From NCBI GenBank assembly GCA_963576725.1, contig OY755244.1:33879446-33943445 (forward strand): 64,000 nt of DNA, written 5' to 3'. A program made the translations under genes and the position numbers. Positions 8,539 to 18,859 of the stretch are shown piece after piece (within the stretch, counting starts at the first letter, position 1; each line of letters starts with the position of its first letter). The notes under the pieces were generated by a model, which was given only the letters and a program-made list of their open reading frames with translations, was not told the origin of the DNA and ran no database searches. This DNA is from Azorinus chamasolen. Taxonomy: Eukaryota > Mollusca > Bivalvia > Cardiida > Solecurtidae.

Positions 8539-11106
8539 ATGGAATGGGTCAAGATCAAGGCAAGAAACAGTAGGGACTTACTGGTAGGCTCCTTCTATAT
8601 GCCACACAGACACCAGAAACATTTGGCAGAACTTGACAAATCACTGCAGCAAATACAGAGCTGTAACAAAGATGTCATTCTGGCAGGAGATTTTAACTGC
8701 CCGGACATAAACTGGAACACCGGGTTAGCTAAAGGTCCTGACAGAGACATACAACAAGGCCTAATCGACATCATTGCTTCGAACTCGCTAACGCAAATTC
8801 ACGAATTGCCTACTAGAGAGGGAAACCTTTTAGATCTGGTGTTTGTCACGAACCCGACACTCGTTAAGTCCTCGACAAATGTCCCAGGCATATCAGACCA
8901 TGACATCGTTGTAACAGATATAGAAACAAAAGTCCAACACCAAAAGTCAGCACCAAGAAAATGCTACATCTACGGCAAGGCCGACTGGAACTCTGTAAAA
9001 GAAGACCTAGTGAATACTAGAAATGCTATTGAAAACCAACTTAGAAATGGCGAAAATGTTCAAAATCTCTGGGAAACTTTTAAGAAGCACCTATTTGGAT
9101 CAATGAACGAAAACATACCTAGTAAAGAAATAAGAGCTAGGAATAATGTACCTTGGATAAGAAGAAGGGAACAAAGGATGATTAAAAAGAAGCAGAGACT
9201 TTATAACCAAGCCCGCAAAACAAAGAAATGGTCGAACTACAGAGCATTCCAGAAGGAGTGCAAAAGGCACATGCGCAGGGCAGAGCAGGACTACATCAAC
9301 TCGAACATCATGGAAGGTTTAGAAAATAATAACACTAAACCATTCTGGAAATACGTAAAATCGAAACGGCAAGATGCAGGAGGCATTGCTCCACTAAAAG
9401 AAGGGGCATCACTGGTGTCAGAGAGTAAGGGGAAGGCAGACATCCTGTTAAGACAATTTAAGTCAGTGTTTACGAAATCTTCAAACCGAGACCTCCCTTA
9501 CATGGACATGAAAACAGAAGATATAGTCAAACCGATAAAAATAGATCAAAATGGATTGCAGAAATTATTGGAAAAGGTCAACCCATCTAAAGCATCAGGC
9601 CCTGACAACATACCAAACCGCATTCTTAAAGAATGCGCAGTACACCTAGCTCCGATCCTGAAAATCATAATGCAGGCTTCGATAGACACTGGTGAACTCC
9701 CAAACGATTGGAGAGCAGCAAATGTCTCCAGTATTTTCAAAAAAGGAGATAAGCATCTTGCCGAAAACTTCAGAACAGTTTCTTTAACATCTGTTGTAAG
9801 CAAAATCTTGGAACACATAATATGTAGACACCTCATGACACACTTGGAAAGCAATGGAATCCTCACAAGTCTAAACCATGGATTCCGAACAGGCTACTCT
9901 TGCGAAACACAGCTCTTGACAACACTGAACGACCTCCTCCAAGAACATGACAGGGGGCACCAAACAGATGTCGCTATTCTAGATTTTTCCAAAGCCTTCG
10001 ACACTGTACCACACGACAAACTCTTGCACAAATTACACCACTATGGAATCCAAGGGAGTATCCATACCTGGCTGGCAAACTTCCTAACAACCCGCACAAT
10101 GCGAACCATAGTAGAAGGCCGACAGTCAGACGAAACATCGGTGGACTCCGGAGTGCCCCAAGGAACTGTTCTTGGACCGATCCTGTTTCTCTGCCACATA
10201 AATGACCTTCCAGACTGTGTAGGATCATCGGTACGACTATTTGCAGACGATTGCCTACTTTACCGAACCATCAGGAATAGTAAAGATCAAGAAAAACTTC
10301 AGTCAGATTTAACAAACCTGGAAACATGGGCAATTAAATGGGGTATGCGATTCAACGCCAAGAAATGTTACATCCTCTCCATAAACCAGAAGATATCCAA
10401 ATTCTACCAACTAAACAGCCATATCCTACAAGAGGTACAAGATAATCCGTATCTAGGCATACAGATATCCAAAGACCTCAAGTGGAGTGTGCACATAAAC
10501 AATTTATGTAGAAAAGCCAATGCCACACTTGGATTCTTAAGACGGAACCTGAGAAACGTTCCTGAAAAATGCAGGAAAACGGCATACATTTCGGTAGTAA
10601 GATCTATCATGGAGTATGGCGCAACCATCTGGAATCCGTACCTCAAAGGGGACATTGACAAACTGGAAAGAATTCAGAACCGTGCAGTCAGATTCATAAA
10701 AAAGAACTATAGAGACAGAGAGACAGGAGCAGTCACAAGGATGAGAGAACAACTGGGATTAGAGACCCTTGAAGACAGGAGACTAAGCCTTCGTCTAATA
10801 CTTATGTATAAGGTAGTTGAGGGCTTGGTACCTGCTCTACCGACATCCACATTCACAAAGCCGGCAAAACCGAGAAGAAACATCAAAGCTACCAAGTTTA
10901 AAGACTGCGATACAAGAAATATAATAGAAAACCAAGTATGCAATAACTCAAGAGGGTTGGCAGTCCCAAATGGCAAGACCCCTCAATACAGAAATTCATT
11001 TTTTGTAGACACTACGGTGCAATGGAACAAACTGCCTAACAGCATAGTGCATGCTGATTCCGTAGAGGCTTTCAAGACAGCCCTACGAGATCATCGCCAA
11101 TTATAA
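8539..11106 (+). CDS. LINE polyprotein C-terminal part: endonuclease end, reverse transcriptase, C-terminal domain
   Basis: 855 residues in the same frame as 7573-8535. The endonuclease continues with GDFNCPDINW (residues ~50-59) and GISDHD (~121-126), which supply the catalytic D/N and the SDH motif. A basic linker follows (RRREQRMIKKKQ). Reverse transcriptase motifs in order are ASGPDNIPNR, FKKGDK, NHGFRTGYSCETQL, ILDFSKAFDTVPHDK (~480-494), SGVPQGTVLGPILF (~537-550) and the catalytic FADD at residues 568-571. The C-terminal region ends with QWNKLPNSIV...FKTALRDH, common in CR1/L2/Rex-type elements. Apart from the preceding TGA no lesion is visible, which suggests recent insertion. Confidence 0.9.
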   Translation: MEWVKIKARNSRDLLVGSFYMPHRHQKHLAELDKSLQQIQSCNKDVILAGDFNCPDINWNTGLAKGPDRDIQQGLIDIIASNSLTQIHELPTREGNLLDLVFVTNPTLVKSSTNVPGISDHDIVVTDIETKVQHQKSAPRKCYIYGKADWNSVKEDLVNTRNAIENQLRNGENVQNLWETFKKHLFGSMNENIPSKEIRARNNVPWIRRREQRMIKKKQRLYNQARKTKKWSNYRAFQKECKRHMRRAEQDYINSNIMEGLENNNTKPFWKYVKSKRQDAGGIAPLKEGASLVSESKGKADILLRQFKSVFTKSSNRDLPYMDMKTEDIVKPIKIDQNGLQKLLEKVNPSKASGPDNIPNRILKECAVHLAPILKIIMQASIDTGELPNDWRAANVSSIFKKGDKHLAENFRTVSLTSVVSKILEHIICRHLMTHLESNGILTSLNHGFRTGYSCETQLLTTLNDLLQEHDRGHQTDVAILDFSKAFDTVPHDKLLHKLHHYGIQGSIHTWLANFLTTRTMRTIVEGRQSDETSVDSGVPQGTVLGPILFLCHINDLPDCVGSSVRLFADDCLLYRTIRNSKDQEKLQSDLTNLETWAIKWGMRFNAKKCYILSINQKISKFYQLNSHILQEVQDNPYLGIQISKDLKWSVHINNLCRKANATLGFLRRNLRNVPEKCRKTAYISVVRSIMEYGATIWNPYLKGDIDKLERIQNRAVRFIKKNYRDRETGAVTRMREQLGLETLEDRRLSLRLILMYKVVEGLVPALPTSTFTKPAKPRRNIKATKFKDCDTRNIIENQVCNNSRGLAVPNGKTPQYRNSFFVDTTVQWNKLPNSIVHADSVEAFKTALRDHRQL

Positions 11107-11179
11107 TGGCGTCTCTTCTCACCCGTCGTGTAAAAGCCTTAATAGGATTCTACGATGTATAGATACAGATACAGATACC
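11107..11179 (+). repeat. LINE 3' untranslated tail with AGATAC microsatellite
   Basis: A ~50-bp untranslated stretch is followed by about three tandem AGATAC units (11158-11179). Short tandem 3' repeats in place of poly(A) are characteristic of CR1/L2-group LINEs, where they take part in target-primed reverse transcription. Confidence 0.65.
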
Positions 11180-11545
11180 CTGGACCAAAGTTTTAATGTA
11201 AAAACAGATTTCTTAAGAAATGAAAAGATCAAGAGGCATTTTATAAGGATAGTTTAGGTCAAACTTACAAGGCGGTACTCTCTTTGTCACCCTTCCTTTT
11301 GTTTGCATTGCGTCTTTGTGCTTGTGGTTTGTTCATGTTGTGGAACGTTTGTCCCTGGTTCTTGTTTGTCTTTTGGTGTTTTCTGTGTTCATTTCGTGTG
11401 TGTGTGTGTGCGTTTGGGTGTGTGGTTGTGTGTGTGTGTGTCATGCTGTCTATCGGTGTTTTGGTGGTGGTTGCGTCTTGCATGTGGCTTTGCCTGCTTG
11501 ACTTTACTACTTTTCCATTTACATGGTGATTGACCCCGAGACTCT
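11180..11545. other. GT-rich low-complexity stretch, no gene supported
   Basis: On the plus strand 11280-11480 is strongly T/G biased, with (TG)n runs near 11397-11445. The three overlapping open frames there are composed almost only of C, F, V, L and W, which is what low-complexity GT-rich DNA gives. I do not call a gene. Confidence 0.6.
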
Positions 11546-12016
11546 AAATTAAAATTGCGCATTGCAATAAAAACGGCATGTTCGCAGAAGAACGTAAGGG
11601 AGACTTCTCTGCTAAAATAGTTACGTCACAGTACCGAAAACATGTAAGCACTGAGAGTACTGATGCTGGTGGATCCAGCACAGTACATGTTTTCTATTAC
11701 ATGGATTAAGTGTGTCATCACAACAATTATAAACTGTAATGATGGATTTAGCCTTTACCCAAAATGCCTTGGAAGCGATAATCGCTCAGTTATAGGTGGT
11801 CCCAATTCAATACAATGTCGGATACGCAGGTGTGAAAAATGCCGCAATTATCACATTGGGACCTCCAAACAGTGTCGGATAATGGTTATGCGAGGATCCG
11901 TTAAACCAAGGTTTTAATTACATTGAACAAAGACGGAAATGTTCGGGACCAAACATTGCTGTCTGATAGTTTAGTTTGTCGGATGCAGTAGGTTCCGGAT
12001 AACCAAGGTTATACTG
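11546..12016 (-). mobile_element. pogo/Tigger-like element end (non-autonomous or truncated)
   Basis: Read on the minus strand, the sequence from 12016 begins CAGTATAACCTTGGTTATCC, followed by repeated TTATCCG/ATCCGAC blocks, and is flanked by TA at 12017-12018. This is the usual style of pogo/Tigger termini. The opposite terminus was not identified, so the other boundary is approximate. No transposase frame is present. Confidence 0.5.
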
Positions 12017-12790
12017 TATATATTCTTGCCTACAGATGAAGCTTGTGGTGGTAAACGGGTGTTCCAAGTTTCAAAGCTTTATCCCAAAGGGTTATATAAA
12101 TAAGTGGACTTTAACAAAAACCTTAACAAAAAATTCTAAGTTAAAAAGGGCCATAATTCTGTCAAAATGCTTGACAGAGTTATGTACTCTTGCTTACAGA
12201 TGAAGCTTGTGGTGGTGAACAGATGTTCCAAGTTTCAAAGCTTTATCTCAAAGGGTTATGTGAATAAGTGGACTTTAACAAAAAACCTTATCCAAAAATT
12301 CTAAGTTAAAAGGGCCATAATTCTGTCAAAATGCTTGACAGAGTTATGTACTCTTGCCTACAGATGAAGCTTGTGGCGGTGAACGAGTGTTCCACTTTTC
12401 ACTTTTCAAAGCTTTATCCCAAACGGTTAGGTAAATAAGTGGACTTTAACAAAAACCTTAACCAAAAATTCTAAGTTAAAAAGGGCCATAATTCTGTCAA
12501 AATGCTTGACAAAGTTATGTACTCTTGCCTACAGATGAAGCTTGTGGTGTTGAACAAGTATTCCAAGTTTCAAAGCTTTATTCCAAAGGTTAAGGGCAAA
12601 AAGTGGACGTTGACAAAAAGCTTAACCAAGATGTGATGCGGACGCCAATGCCAGGGCGAATAGGATAGCTCCACTATTCTTCAATTGTCGAGCTAAAAAT
12701 GTGTTCCACATAAATTGAGGTTAACATTTTTGCTTAACGCAAATGCTAAATGCCAAATGTCCGACCTTGACCTTGGATAAACGTACTGGG
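12017..12790 (-). mobile_element. Helentron-associated-like element with ~168-bp tandem array
   Basis: Four collinear units begin with CTACAGATGAAGCTTGTGG near 12031, 12197, 12360 and 12532, each with a TTTCAAAGCTTTAT block, a TAAGTGGACTTTAAC block and GGCCATAATTCTGTCAAAAT. The same unit occurs on the opposite strand at 33780-34640, so this copy runs on the minus strand. Its likely 5' hairpin (GAGCTATCC...TTGTCGAGCT) is near 12665-12700, and a second fragment of the same superfamily (TCCACATAAATTGAGG) follows to 12790. No coding capacity. Confidence 0.7.
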
Positions 12791-13061
12791 AAACGCCCAT
12801 GCTATTGTAGAATGTCCAAAAAAACATTGTGGCAGATTCCTAAACAATAGAGACAGACAAAGCTTGACAAACTGCACAAATCACATATAGAAATAGAGAA
12901 ATGTCTCCAGCGGGCATGTGACATAATATTTTGGCCAGGTATGACAAATGACATCAAGAGAAAAGTGCTGAATTGTGCTGTATTACTGGAACATGCAATT
13001 CAAATGTCTGAGCCAATTGTTTCAAATGACATACTAGACAGACCATGGAAGAATGTAGCTA

Positions 13062-13423
13062 CAGTGCTCCCTCCATACAACGGCCCTCTCAATAACGATT
13101 CCCTCCTTACAACAACGCATGTCACTGTTTCTGAATCAACAAGGCTCCAGAAACAACCCTTTTCCATCGTATTTTATGTATGCCTCCATCAAACCCTATG
13201 TTGTGACCACTCTTTAGAATCGTCACTGTGTGACGATTCTAAAGAGTGGTCACAACATAGGGTTAGATAGAGGCATAACGGTTTCAGTTCTCGAAATACA
13301 CCTTATCTGGGAATCTGCAAACAAGCTAATTATGTTTGATTTTCCCTCCCTATAACAACTCCCTCTGAACAACACATACAATCTTCGTATCCCAAAGGAT
13401 GTCGTTGTAGAGAGGGAGCACTG
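13062..13423. mobile_element. Mariner/pogo-like MITE (CAGTGCTCCC family), copy 1
   Basis: Terminal inverted repeats CAGTGCTCCCTC...GAGGGAGCACTG are flanked by TA on both sides (13060-13061 and 13424-13425), the duplication of Tc1/mariner/pogo elements. Removing the 362 bp and one TA rejoins the integrase frame exactly, so both boundaries are firm. A ~100-bp palindromic MITE is nested inside (13179-13278). A second copy in opposite orientation is at 62020-62375. Confidence 0.92.
13179..13278. mobile_element. ~100-bp palindromic MITE (GACCACTCTTTAG family), copy 1
   Basis: A near-perfect hairpin: the arm contains AAACCCTATGTTGTGACC and ACTCTTTAGAATCGTC, then the reverse complement. Related copies occur at 29731-29828, 61110-61208, 62165-62265 and 63455-63553. 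It is nested inside the CAGTGCTCCC MITE. No coding capacity. Confidence 0.85.
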
Positions 13424-13816
13424 TACTGACTTATTTCACTGGAATGACACAAATTATGTTGTGGTAGTGGATTTATACAGCAGATGCATGTACTTTGAAG
13501 TTGGTAGACTGACAAGTACAAAGATGGATATGGTCATTCACAAATTGAAGAGTTTCTTTGCGACACATGGCATTTCCTCCAAAGTCATTAGTGACAATGG
13601 GTCGCAATTTGGCAGTCAAGAGTTTGACTCATTTGGAAAAATATGGGATTTCAAGCATGATACATCTACTCTATTACACTTACAAGGCCATGTTTTTGCT
13701 GAACATTGTATCCAAACAATCGCAAAATGTTCACAAAGGCCAAACAGTCTGGTACAGACCCATATATTTCAATTCTGGAATACAGGAATTATCCATTGTC
13801 TTGGGACAAGTCTCCA

Positions 13817-14884
13817 GAAGTGCTGAGGGTGAGCTTTTGTGATCGCCTGATGTCCGCCGTCCGTCGTCGTCCGTCGTCCGTCGTGCCTCGTCAACAATTT
13901 GAACCTTTAAAAATGTTCTCCTCTGAATCTACAGGGTTCTCAGCTTTCATCTTTGGTACATAGCATCACCTATAGGTCCTCTGCAAAAGTTATAATCTTC
14001 TCCTCTGAAACCAGAAGGTTCTTAGCTTTCATATTTGGCACATAGCATCATGTTCAGGTCTTCTACAAAAGTTATATAAATTATGACCCTGGGGTCAGAA
14101 TTGACCCCGCCCCAGGGGTGGGAAGTTTTCAATAGAAACAAATAGTGAAATCTTTGAAAATCTTCTCCTCTGAAACTGAAAGGCTCTCATCTTTCATATT
14201 TGGCAAAGAGCATCATGTTCAGATCCTCTACAAAAGTTATATAAATTATGTCCCTGGGGTCAAAATTGGCCCCGCCCCAGTGGTGGGCAGTTTTCAATTG
14301 AAACAAATAGTGAAATCTTTGAAAATCTTCTCCTCTGAAACTGGAAGGCGCTCAGCTTTCATATTTGGCACAGCGCATCATATTCAGGTCCTCTACAAAA
14401 TTTATATTAATTTTGGCCCTGAGGTCAAAATTGGCCCGCCCCAGGGGTGGGTAGTTTTCAGAATAGGAACAAATAGTGAAATCTTTGAAAATCTTCTCCT
14501 CTGAAACTGGAAGGCCCTCATCTTTCATATTTGGCACAGAGCATCATGTTCAGGTCTTCTGCAAAAGTTATATAAATTATATACATTATGGCCCTGGGGT
14601 CAAAATTGGCACCACCCCAGGGGTGGGCTGTTTTCAATGGAAACAAATAGTGAAATCTTTGAAAATCTTCTCCTCTGAAACTGGAAGGCTCTCAGCTTGC
14701 ATATTTGGCACAAAGCATAATGTTCAGGTCCTCTACAAAAGTTGTATAAATTATGGCCCTGGGGTCAAAATTGGCCCCGCCCCAGGGGTGGGCAGTTTTC
14801 AGTAGAAACATATAGAGAAAACTTTGAAATTCTTCTCCTCTGATTGTCTGGTGAGCGCTTCAGGGCCATTCTGGCCCTCTTGTT
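13817..14884 (+). mobile_element. Helentron-associated-like element, AGCTCACC family, ~170-bp array
   Basis: It starts in a truncated 5' hairpin (AAGTGCTGAGGGTGAGCTTT), followed by the CGTCGTCCGTCGTCCGTCG block. Five to six tandem units of about 170 bp follow, each with TCTTCTCCTCTGAAACTGGA, TTTCATATTTGGCACA, ATCATGTTCAGGTCCTCT and a GGGGTCAAAATTGGCCCC block. It ends with GGTGAGCGCTTCAGGGCC and GGCCCTCTTGTTT. Subterminal inverted repeats (GGTGAGC), a central array and a CTCTTGTT end are the hallmarks of HINE/Pearl-type elements. The overlapping open frames at 14145-14805 arise from the array and are not genes. Confidence 0.8.
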
Positions 14885-15269
14885 TATTAATTCACTGGCT
14901 GTGGAACCTGTCATATGTCTACATAAGGACTAGAACAATAAATTATAAACACATACACAAATATAACAATACATAATATGATGATTGATATGTGATTTAA
15001 TCATGCTTAACTTGAAACTTTATTTCTGTTTTGTTTTGTGCTCATGTTACCAAAATATAGTGCCCGCTATATCCAATAGAGTAACTAGAATTGTTAGTTT
15101 AAACATATTTTATTTCCATATTAGAGGAAATTGGGTCGGGTCACAAGTTCTTACAACATTAGATTTGACCCTCCCCATACAAAGCATTCATATATACATG
15201 TAATGGCAAACAAAACATGAAACTTAATACAATGTTTGTGAAAGATATATATAGAGAGAGATAGTGGAT

Positions 15270-15303
<34 letters not shown>

Positions 15304-15484
15304 TAGATAGAGAGAAGGAGCCATGTGGCGACAGATATCCTAACTATAGTAGTACGATCAGAGGACACTTAGACATCTTAGCATAAGAACATACCGTTAT
15401 AAGTAAGACATCTTAGCATAATCTTAGAAAAAGTATAATATTAAACTAAGAGTTAGTACATCGATAGTTGCACAATACGTGAGG
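14885..15484. other. AT-rich stretch with (AG)n microsatellite; probable 3' region of the minus-strand LINE
   Basis: (AG)n runs at about 15250-15320 and short AT-rich sequence elsewhere. The part next to 15485 (about 15330-15484) is likely the 3' untranslated region of the LINE on the minus strand, but I could not find its exact end or a target duplication. No gene. Confidence 0.5.
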
Positions 15485-17506
15485 CTAAAACCTCCGTGAT
15501 TGCTTTATATAACAATGCACAGCAGCAAATATGATTTTATTGTCTTCATCATTTAGATTTTGTTTGCCAAACAGAAGCATTTCGGTATTTAGAGGATGGT
15601 ACATTTGTGTTGCACGAAATAGGTTAAGTCTCTGATTTTGAAAAAGACTACATTGAAAAAAGTAATGTTCGGCATTTTCAAATTCATGTGAACATTCGCA
15701 TAAAGGATTTTGATTAAGGTGGTTTTTAAAAAGATCACCATTCAGATTGCTACAGTTGTTCCTAATTCTGGCGTGTATAGCTGACAAATACCTATCTCCA
15801 AAATAGTAGTAAGATGGAACGTTATAATTGCTAAAATTGTTCCGCAATGAGTTTTTAAATGAGCTTGATGTACTTAAATTTCTGCTATCTGGGCTGATGT
15901 TGTTCCATAGTGCTATTGAAGACGGGATGCATGATTTCTTGGAGACTGACGTACGTGAGAAAGGCACTTCGATATCATTTCTATTTCTTAATGGATAGTG
16001 GGTTAGCTCCCTTACATAGGGTGGTATCAAATCACTAATATATGATGGAACCATGTTATGAGAGGCCTTATAAACGAAACAGAGATTTTGTAACTTTCGT
16101 CGACTGGCTTGTGATTCCAATCCACATTCCTGATATAGATTATCTAACGATACCGATCTGGTTAAGCCATTTACGATTCGGGCTGCTTCGTTCTGTAGTT
16201 TTTCTAATGTATCTGCACCAGTTTCGGAACAACCATCCCAAACAATAGAAGCATACTCTAGTATTGGCCGTACGTAAGAAATGTAAATTTGATTTAAGGC
16301 CCTTCTGTTTAAGGTGAATTTAATGTTTTTCATTATTCCAATTGTTTTGGAAGCAGATTTAAGTATGCTATCAATGTGATCATTCCACTGACCATTTGAA
16401 TTTAGGGTGACACCCAAGTGTTTATGAGAATTAACAAATTGTATAGCAGTGCCTTCAAAAAATAGATTAGGCCGCGTGTCATGATTTCTAAGCGAAAACA
16501 TAATTGCCTCAGATTTAGCGTGGTTGAAATTAACAAGCCAGGTCTTAGCCCAAGCGGAAACTAATTTAAGATCGTGGTTTAAACTACCTTCAATGTCATT
16601 TAAAGAGGTAGCAGATATGTAAAGAGAGCTATCGTCTGCAAACAATCTTGTTAAGCTCAGTAGCGAGTCAGATATATCATTAACGTAAATTAAAAATAAA
16701 AGAGGTCCCAACACAGATCCCTGTGGAACACCAGCCGATATTGTTCTTACAGCAGAGACAGAAGAACGAAGAACAACTCTTTGGCACCTATTGCTTAGGT
16801 AATTAGTCGGCCATATTAAAAGACGCCCATTGATGCCATTTTCCTGTAGTTTAAAAGTAAGACCGTTATGCCATACTCGATCAAAGGCTTTGGAAATATC
16901 ACAAAACACCATGCAAGAATGTTGTTTGTTATCAAATGATTGGCAGATGTGATGAACAATATCAATTAACTGATAAACAGTAGAGTGATTAGGCAGAAAT
17001 CCTGATTGGTACTTGTATATCAACTTATTTCCTAAGAAAAAGTTGTACATATGTTTAAAAACGATTCGTTCGAACAATTTGCCACAGCAACTGAGCAGAG
17101 AGACAGGTCTATAGTTTGACGGTATGGATTTATCCCCCTTTTTAAAAAGTGGTATTACATTTGCAATTTTCCAAGCATTTGGAAAAACGCCTTCATTCAA
17201 TGATCTATTATAAATAATAGCAAGCGGTTTAGATATCGTTTTGACTGATCCTTTAAGCATTCTATGAGATATACAGTCAGGGCCAGATGCTTTATTCAAG
17301 ACGAGTGAAATTATTGTTTCTTCTACCTCGGTATCATTAATATTAATGGTGGTCAGACAATTCATTGTTTTTGGAGAGAACGGGGGGAGGGTAGCATTTG
17401 TGTCATCTGCTGTAGATATAGTTGCAAAGAAATTATTTAAACAATTTGATTTTTCGTCGTCTGTATAAAAACAAGAAATATCTCCATCTGAAGACGTTTC
17501 ACACAA
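15485..17506 (-). CDS. LINE reverse transcriptase with C-terminal CCHC-like motif
   Basis: 673 residues without interruption. RT motifs in order: KASGPDCISHRML, FKKGDKSIPSNYRPVSLLS, CDISKAFDRVWH, SAGVPQGSVLGPLLF, RLFADDSSLY (catalytic FADD, near 16630-16655 on the minus strand), then the thumb region with YVRPILEYASIVWD. The C-terminal part holds ARIRNNCSNLNGDLF and a CECSHEFENAEHYFFQC motif (C-x-C-x8-H-x5-C), a zinc-knuckle-like feature found in I/R1/Nimb-group LINEs. The ATG at the start is only the first in frame; the true protein began further upstream in the lost 5' part. It is probably not expressed as a functional element because the endonuclease is missing. Confidence 0.88.
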   Translation of the reverse strand: MCETSSDGDISCFYTDDEKSNCLNNFFATISTADDTNATLPPFSPKTMNCLTTININDTEVEETIISLVLNKASGPDCISHRMLKGSVKTISKPLAIIYNRSLNEGVFPNAWKIANVIPLFKKGDKSIPSNYRPVSLLSCCGKLFERIVFKHMYNFFLGNKLIYKYQSGFLPNHSTVYQLIDIVHHICQSFDNKQHSCMVFCDISKAFDRVWHNGLTFKLQENGINGRLLIWPTNYLSNRCQRVVLRSSVSAVRTISAGVPQGSVLGPLLFLIYVNDISDSLLSLTRLFADDSSLYISATSLNDIEGSLNHDLKLVSAWAKTWLVNFNHAKSEAIMFSLRNHDTRPNLFFEGTAIQFVNSHKHLGVTLNSNGQWNDHIDSILKSASKTIGIMKNIKFTLNRRALNQIYISYVRPILEYASIVWDGCSETGADTLEKLQNEAARIVNGLTRSVSLDNLYQECGLESQASRRKLQNLCFVYKASHNMVPSYISDLIPPYVRELTHYPLRNRNDIEVPFSRTSVSKKSCIPSSIALWNNISPDSRNLSTSSSFKNSLRNNFSNYNVPSYYYFGDRYLSAIHARIRNNCSNLNGDLFKNHLNQNPLCECSHEFENAEHYFFQCSLFQNQRLNLFRATQMYHPLNTEMLLFGKQNLNDEDNKIIFAAVHCYIKQSRRF

Positions 17507-17815
17507 AGGTGGTATGTTAGCAGTACAGTCATTATTTTTTATGAAGTGACGAATAGTATTCCAGAAGCCTTTTTATCATTTGTTCTTAGGTCTTCTAAAT
17601 TATGTTCTTAAGAACTAAAGAATGTTTGTTTTGCATATTTTTTCATGTTATTGACTTTATTCCGCATGTGTTTATATTTATCAAAATCATGTTGTTTTAA
17701 TGACTTTAAAGCTATGCGTTTAAGTCTATCTCTTATTCTGCAATATTTACGTAGCTCAGAGTCAAACCATGGTTTATCATCATACCGTATGGTAATATTT
17801 CTAGAATTGTTTTAA
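15485..17815 (-). mobile_element. 5'-truncated LINE, minus strand
   Basis: The reverse transcriptase and C-terminal domain are open (15485-17506). On the minus strand upstream, 17507-17815 translates in pieces to the basic linker that lies between endonuclease and RT (WFDSELRKY, RLKRIALKSLKQHDF, KYKHMRNKVNNM), interrupted by a stop and a frameshift. No endonuclease is present; the homology ends at about 17815 where a Helentron-like repeat begins. This is typical of incomplete target-primed reverse transcription. It is unlike the LINE at 7.5-11.2 kb in its C-terminal zinc motif. Confidence 0.85.
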
Positions 17816-18750
17816 ATACATAAACTGATGTCTCCCCATGTGTATGGACAAAATTTCCAAATTCCCATAATGATCAAATTGGAAAAGGAGTAAGACATGC
17901 ACATCTAGGCATGGTGCTGATTAATACTATTAAGTTTCATGAAATTTCAATCAAATGTATTGGAGAGACTGCGAGTACAAACTTTTCAATGTAAATATTT
18001 CAAAGTCCAATAACTCTGCAGAATATCATAAAACCTGAACAGGAATAAGATATGCACAACTAGGCATGATGCTAAACAATCCTATGAAATTTAATGAATA
18101 TCCAATAAAACGTTTTTGAGAAATCCTGCGGACAAAAAATGTCAATGTCCCATAACTCTGTAGAAAATTGAGGGCAAGAACTGCAATATTATTGATGCCA
18201 GAGTTATGAAACTTGTGAATATTACTTACTTCCATTATCCTCTTTCCATAAATGAAATGTTGCTCAAATAACATCAGTAGAACAGGAGTTATTGATCAGA
18301 CCAAAAAATGTAACAATGGGCAATAACTCCAAAAGTATTGAAGCCAGAGTTATGACCTTTATACGTGACACTTTCTCTCGTCATGCTCTTTCCATGACCT
18401 TGAATTGTGACCTTGACCTTTGAAGAATATGCCTGAATCTTGCTGTCTGCACATCAGCTTGCTATGGAATACATTTGTGCAACAGCATTTTGAAATCATT
18501 CCAAGGGTTTAAGAGATATGGAGCAGACACGAAGGGTGTGGCTAAAAGGATTTTACCTTGACCTTTGACCCACGTGCCTGAATCGAAAGCTCTGCACATC
18601 GTCTTGTTGAGTCGAATATTTGTGCTAAACCATTCTGAAATCCTTTCATATTTGTGAGAGATATGGAGCGGCCAGGAGTGTGACTTACAGACAGACAACT
18701 CGACCAAAAACAATATGTGCCTCCCCATTATAAATGGGGGAGATATAATT
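17816..18750 (-). mobile_element. Helentron-associated-like element (TCTCCCCCATTTATAATGGG family)
   Basis: Read on the minus strand it begins near 18748 with the hairpin TCCCCCATTTATAATGGGGA, then a TCTGTCTGTAAG block and tandem units with ATAACTC, TTTGGAGTTATTG and GTCAAGGTCA blocks. The far end is near the LINE boundary, by GATGTCTCCCC at ~17829. The units are more diverged than in other arrays of the window. The small open frames inside (18026-18274, 18462-18767) are repeat sequence. Confidence 0.6.
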
Positions 18751-18859
18751 ACCAGTATAGGTACCACTGAGTATAATTATCTTTATACTACATACGCACA
18801 TACTTAGATAACACACACGGATTTCGACAACTAATTATCTGGGTTACTTGAAATTCGAG

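Larger units (their letters stand above)
7495..11179 (+). mobile_element. LINE (non-LTR retrotransposon), near full length, CR1/L2-group-like
   Basis: Coding order is 2A-like motif, PHD finger, AP-type endonuclease, reverse transcriptase and a C-terminal domain. The frame runs from 7573 to 11106 and is interrupted only by TGA at 8533-8535. After the stop at 11104-11106 comes a short 3' untranslated region ending in tandem AGATAC units (about 11158-11179), the kind of short 3' repeat found on CR1/L2-group elements. No poly(A) tail is present and no target duplication was identified. A separate first ORF encoding a nucleic-acid chaperone is not visible upstream. The clade call rests on domain style and the 3' repeat, not on a tree. 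Confidence 0.85.
12791..13826 (+). pseudogene. Gypsy-type LTR retrotransposon integrase fragment, split by a MITE
   Basis: From about 12850 the translation runs through the end of the zinc-binding region and into WPGMTNDIK (12930-12960), then DRPWKNVAT, a stretch typical of Metaviridae integrases just before the catalytic core. The frame is interrupted at 13062 by a MITE and resumes at 13424 with the core: VVVDLYSRCM carries the first catalytic Asp and VISDNGSQF the second. Beyond about 13670 the frame shifts at least twice (pieces in 13558-13842 and 13706-13963), and the region expected to hold the catalytic Glu is damaged. A Helentron-like element cuts it off at ~13820. No LTRs, protease or RT were found nearby. 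Confidence 0.8.

Noticed and set aside
11265..11533. Four overlapping open frames of 61-81 codons on both strands
   Set aside because: They lie in GT-rich low-complexity DNA; the plus-strand frames are almost all C, F, V and L. No motif.
14145..14805. Open frames of 109-119 codons with repeated SLKIFSSETGR motifs
   Set aside because: They are translations of the ~170-bp array of a Helentron-like element. The repetition comes from the DNA unit, not from a repeat protein.
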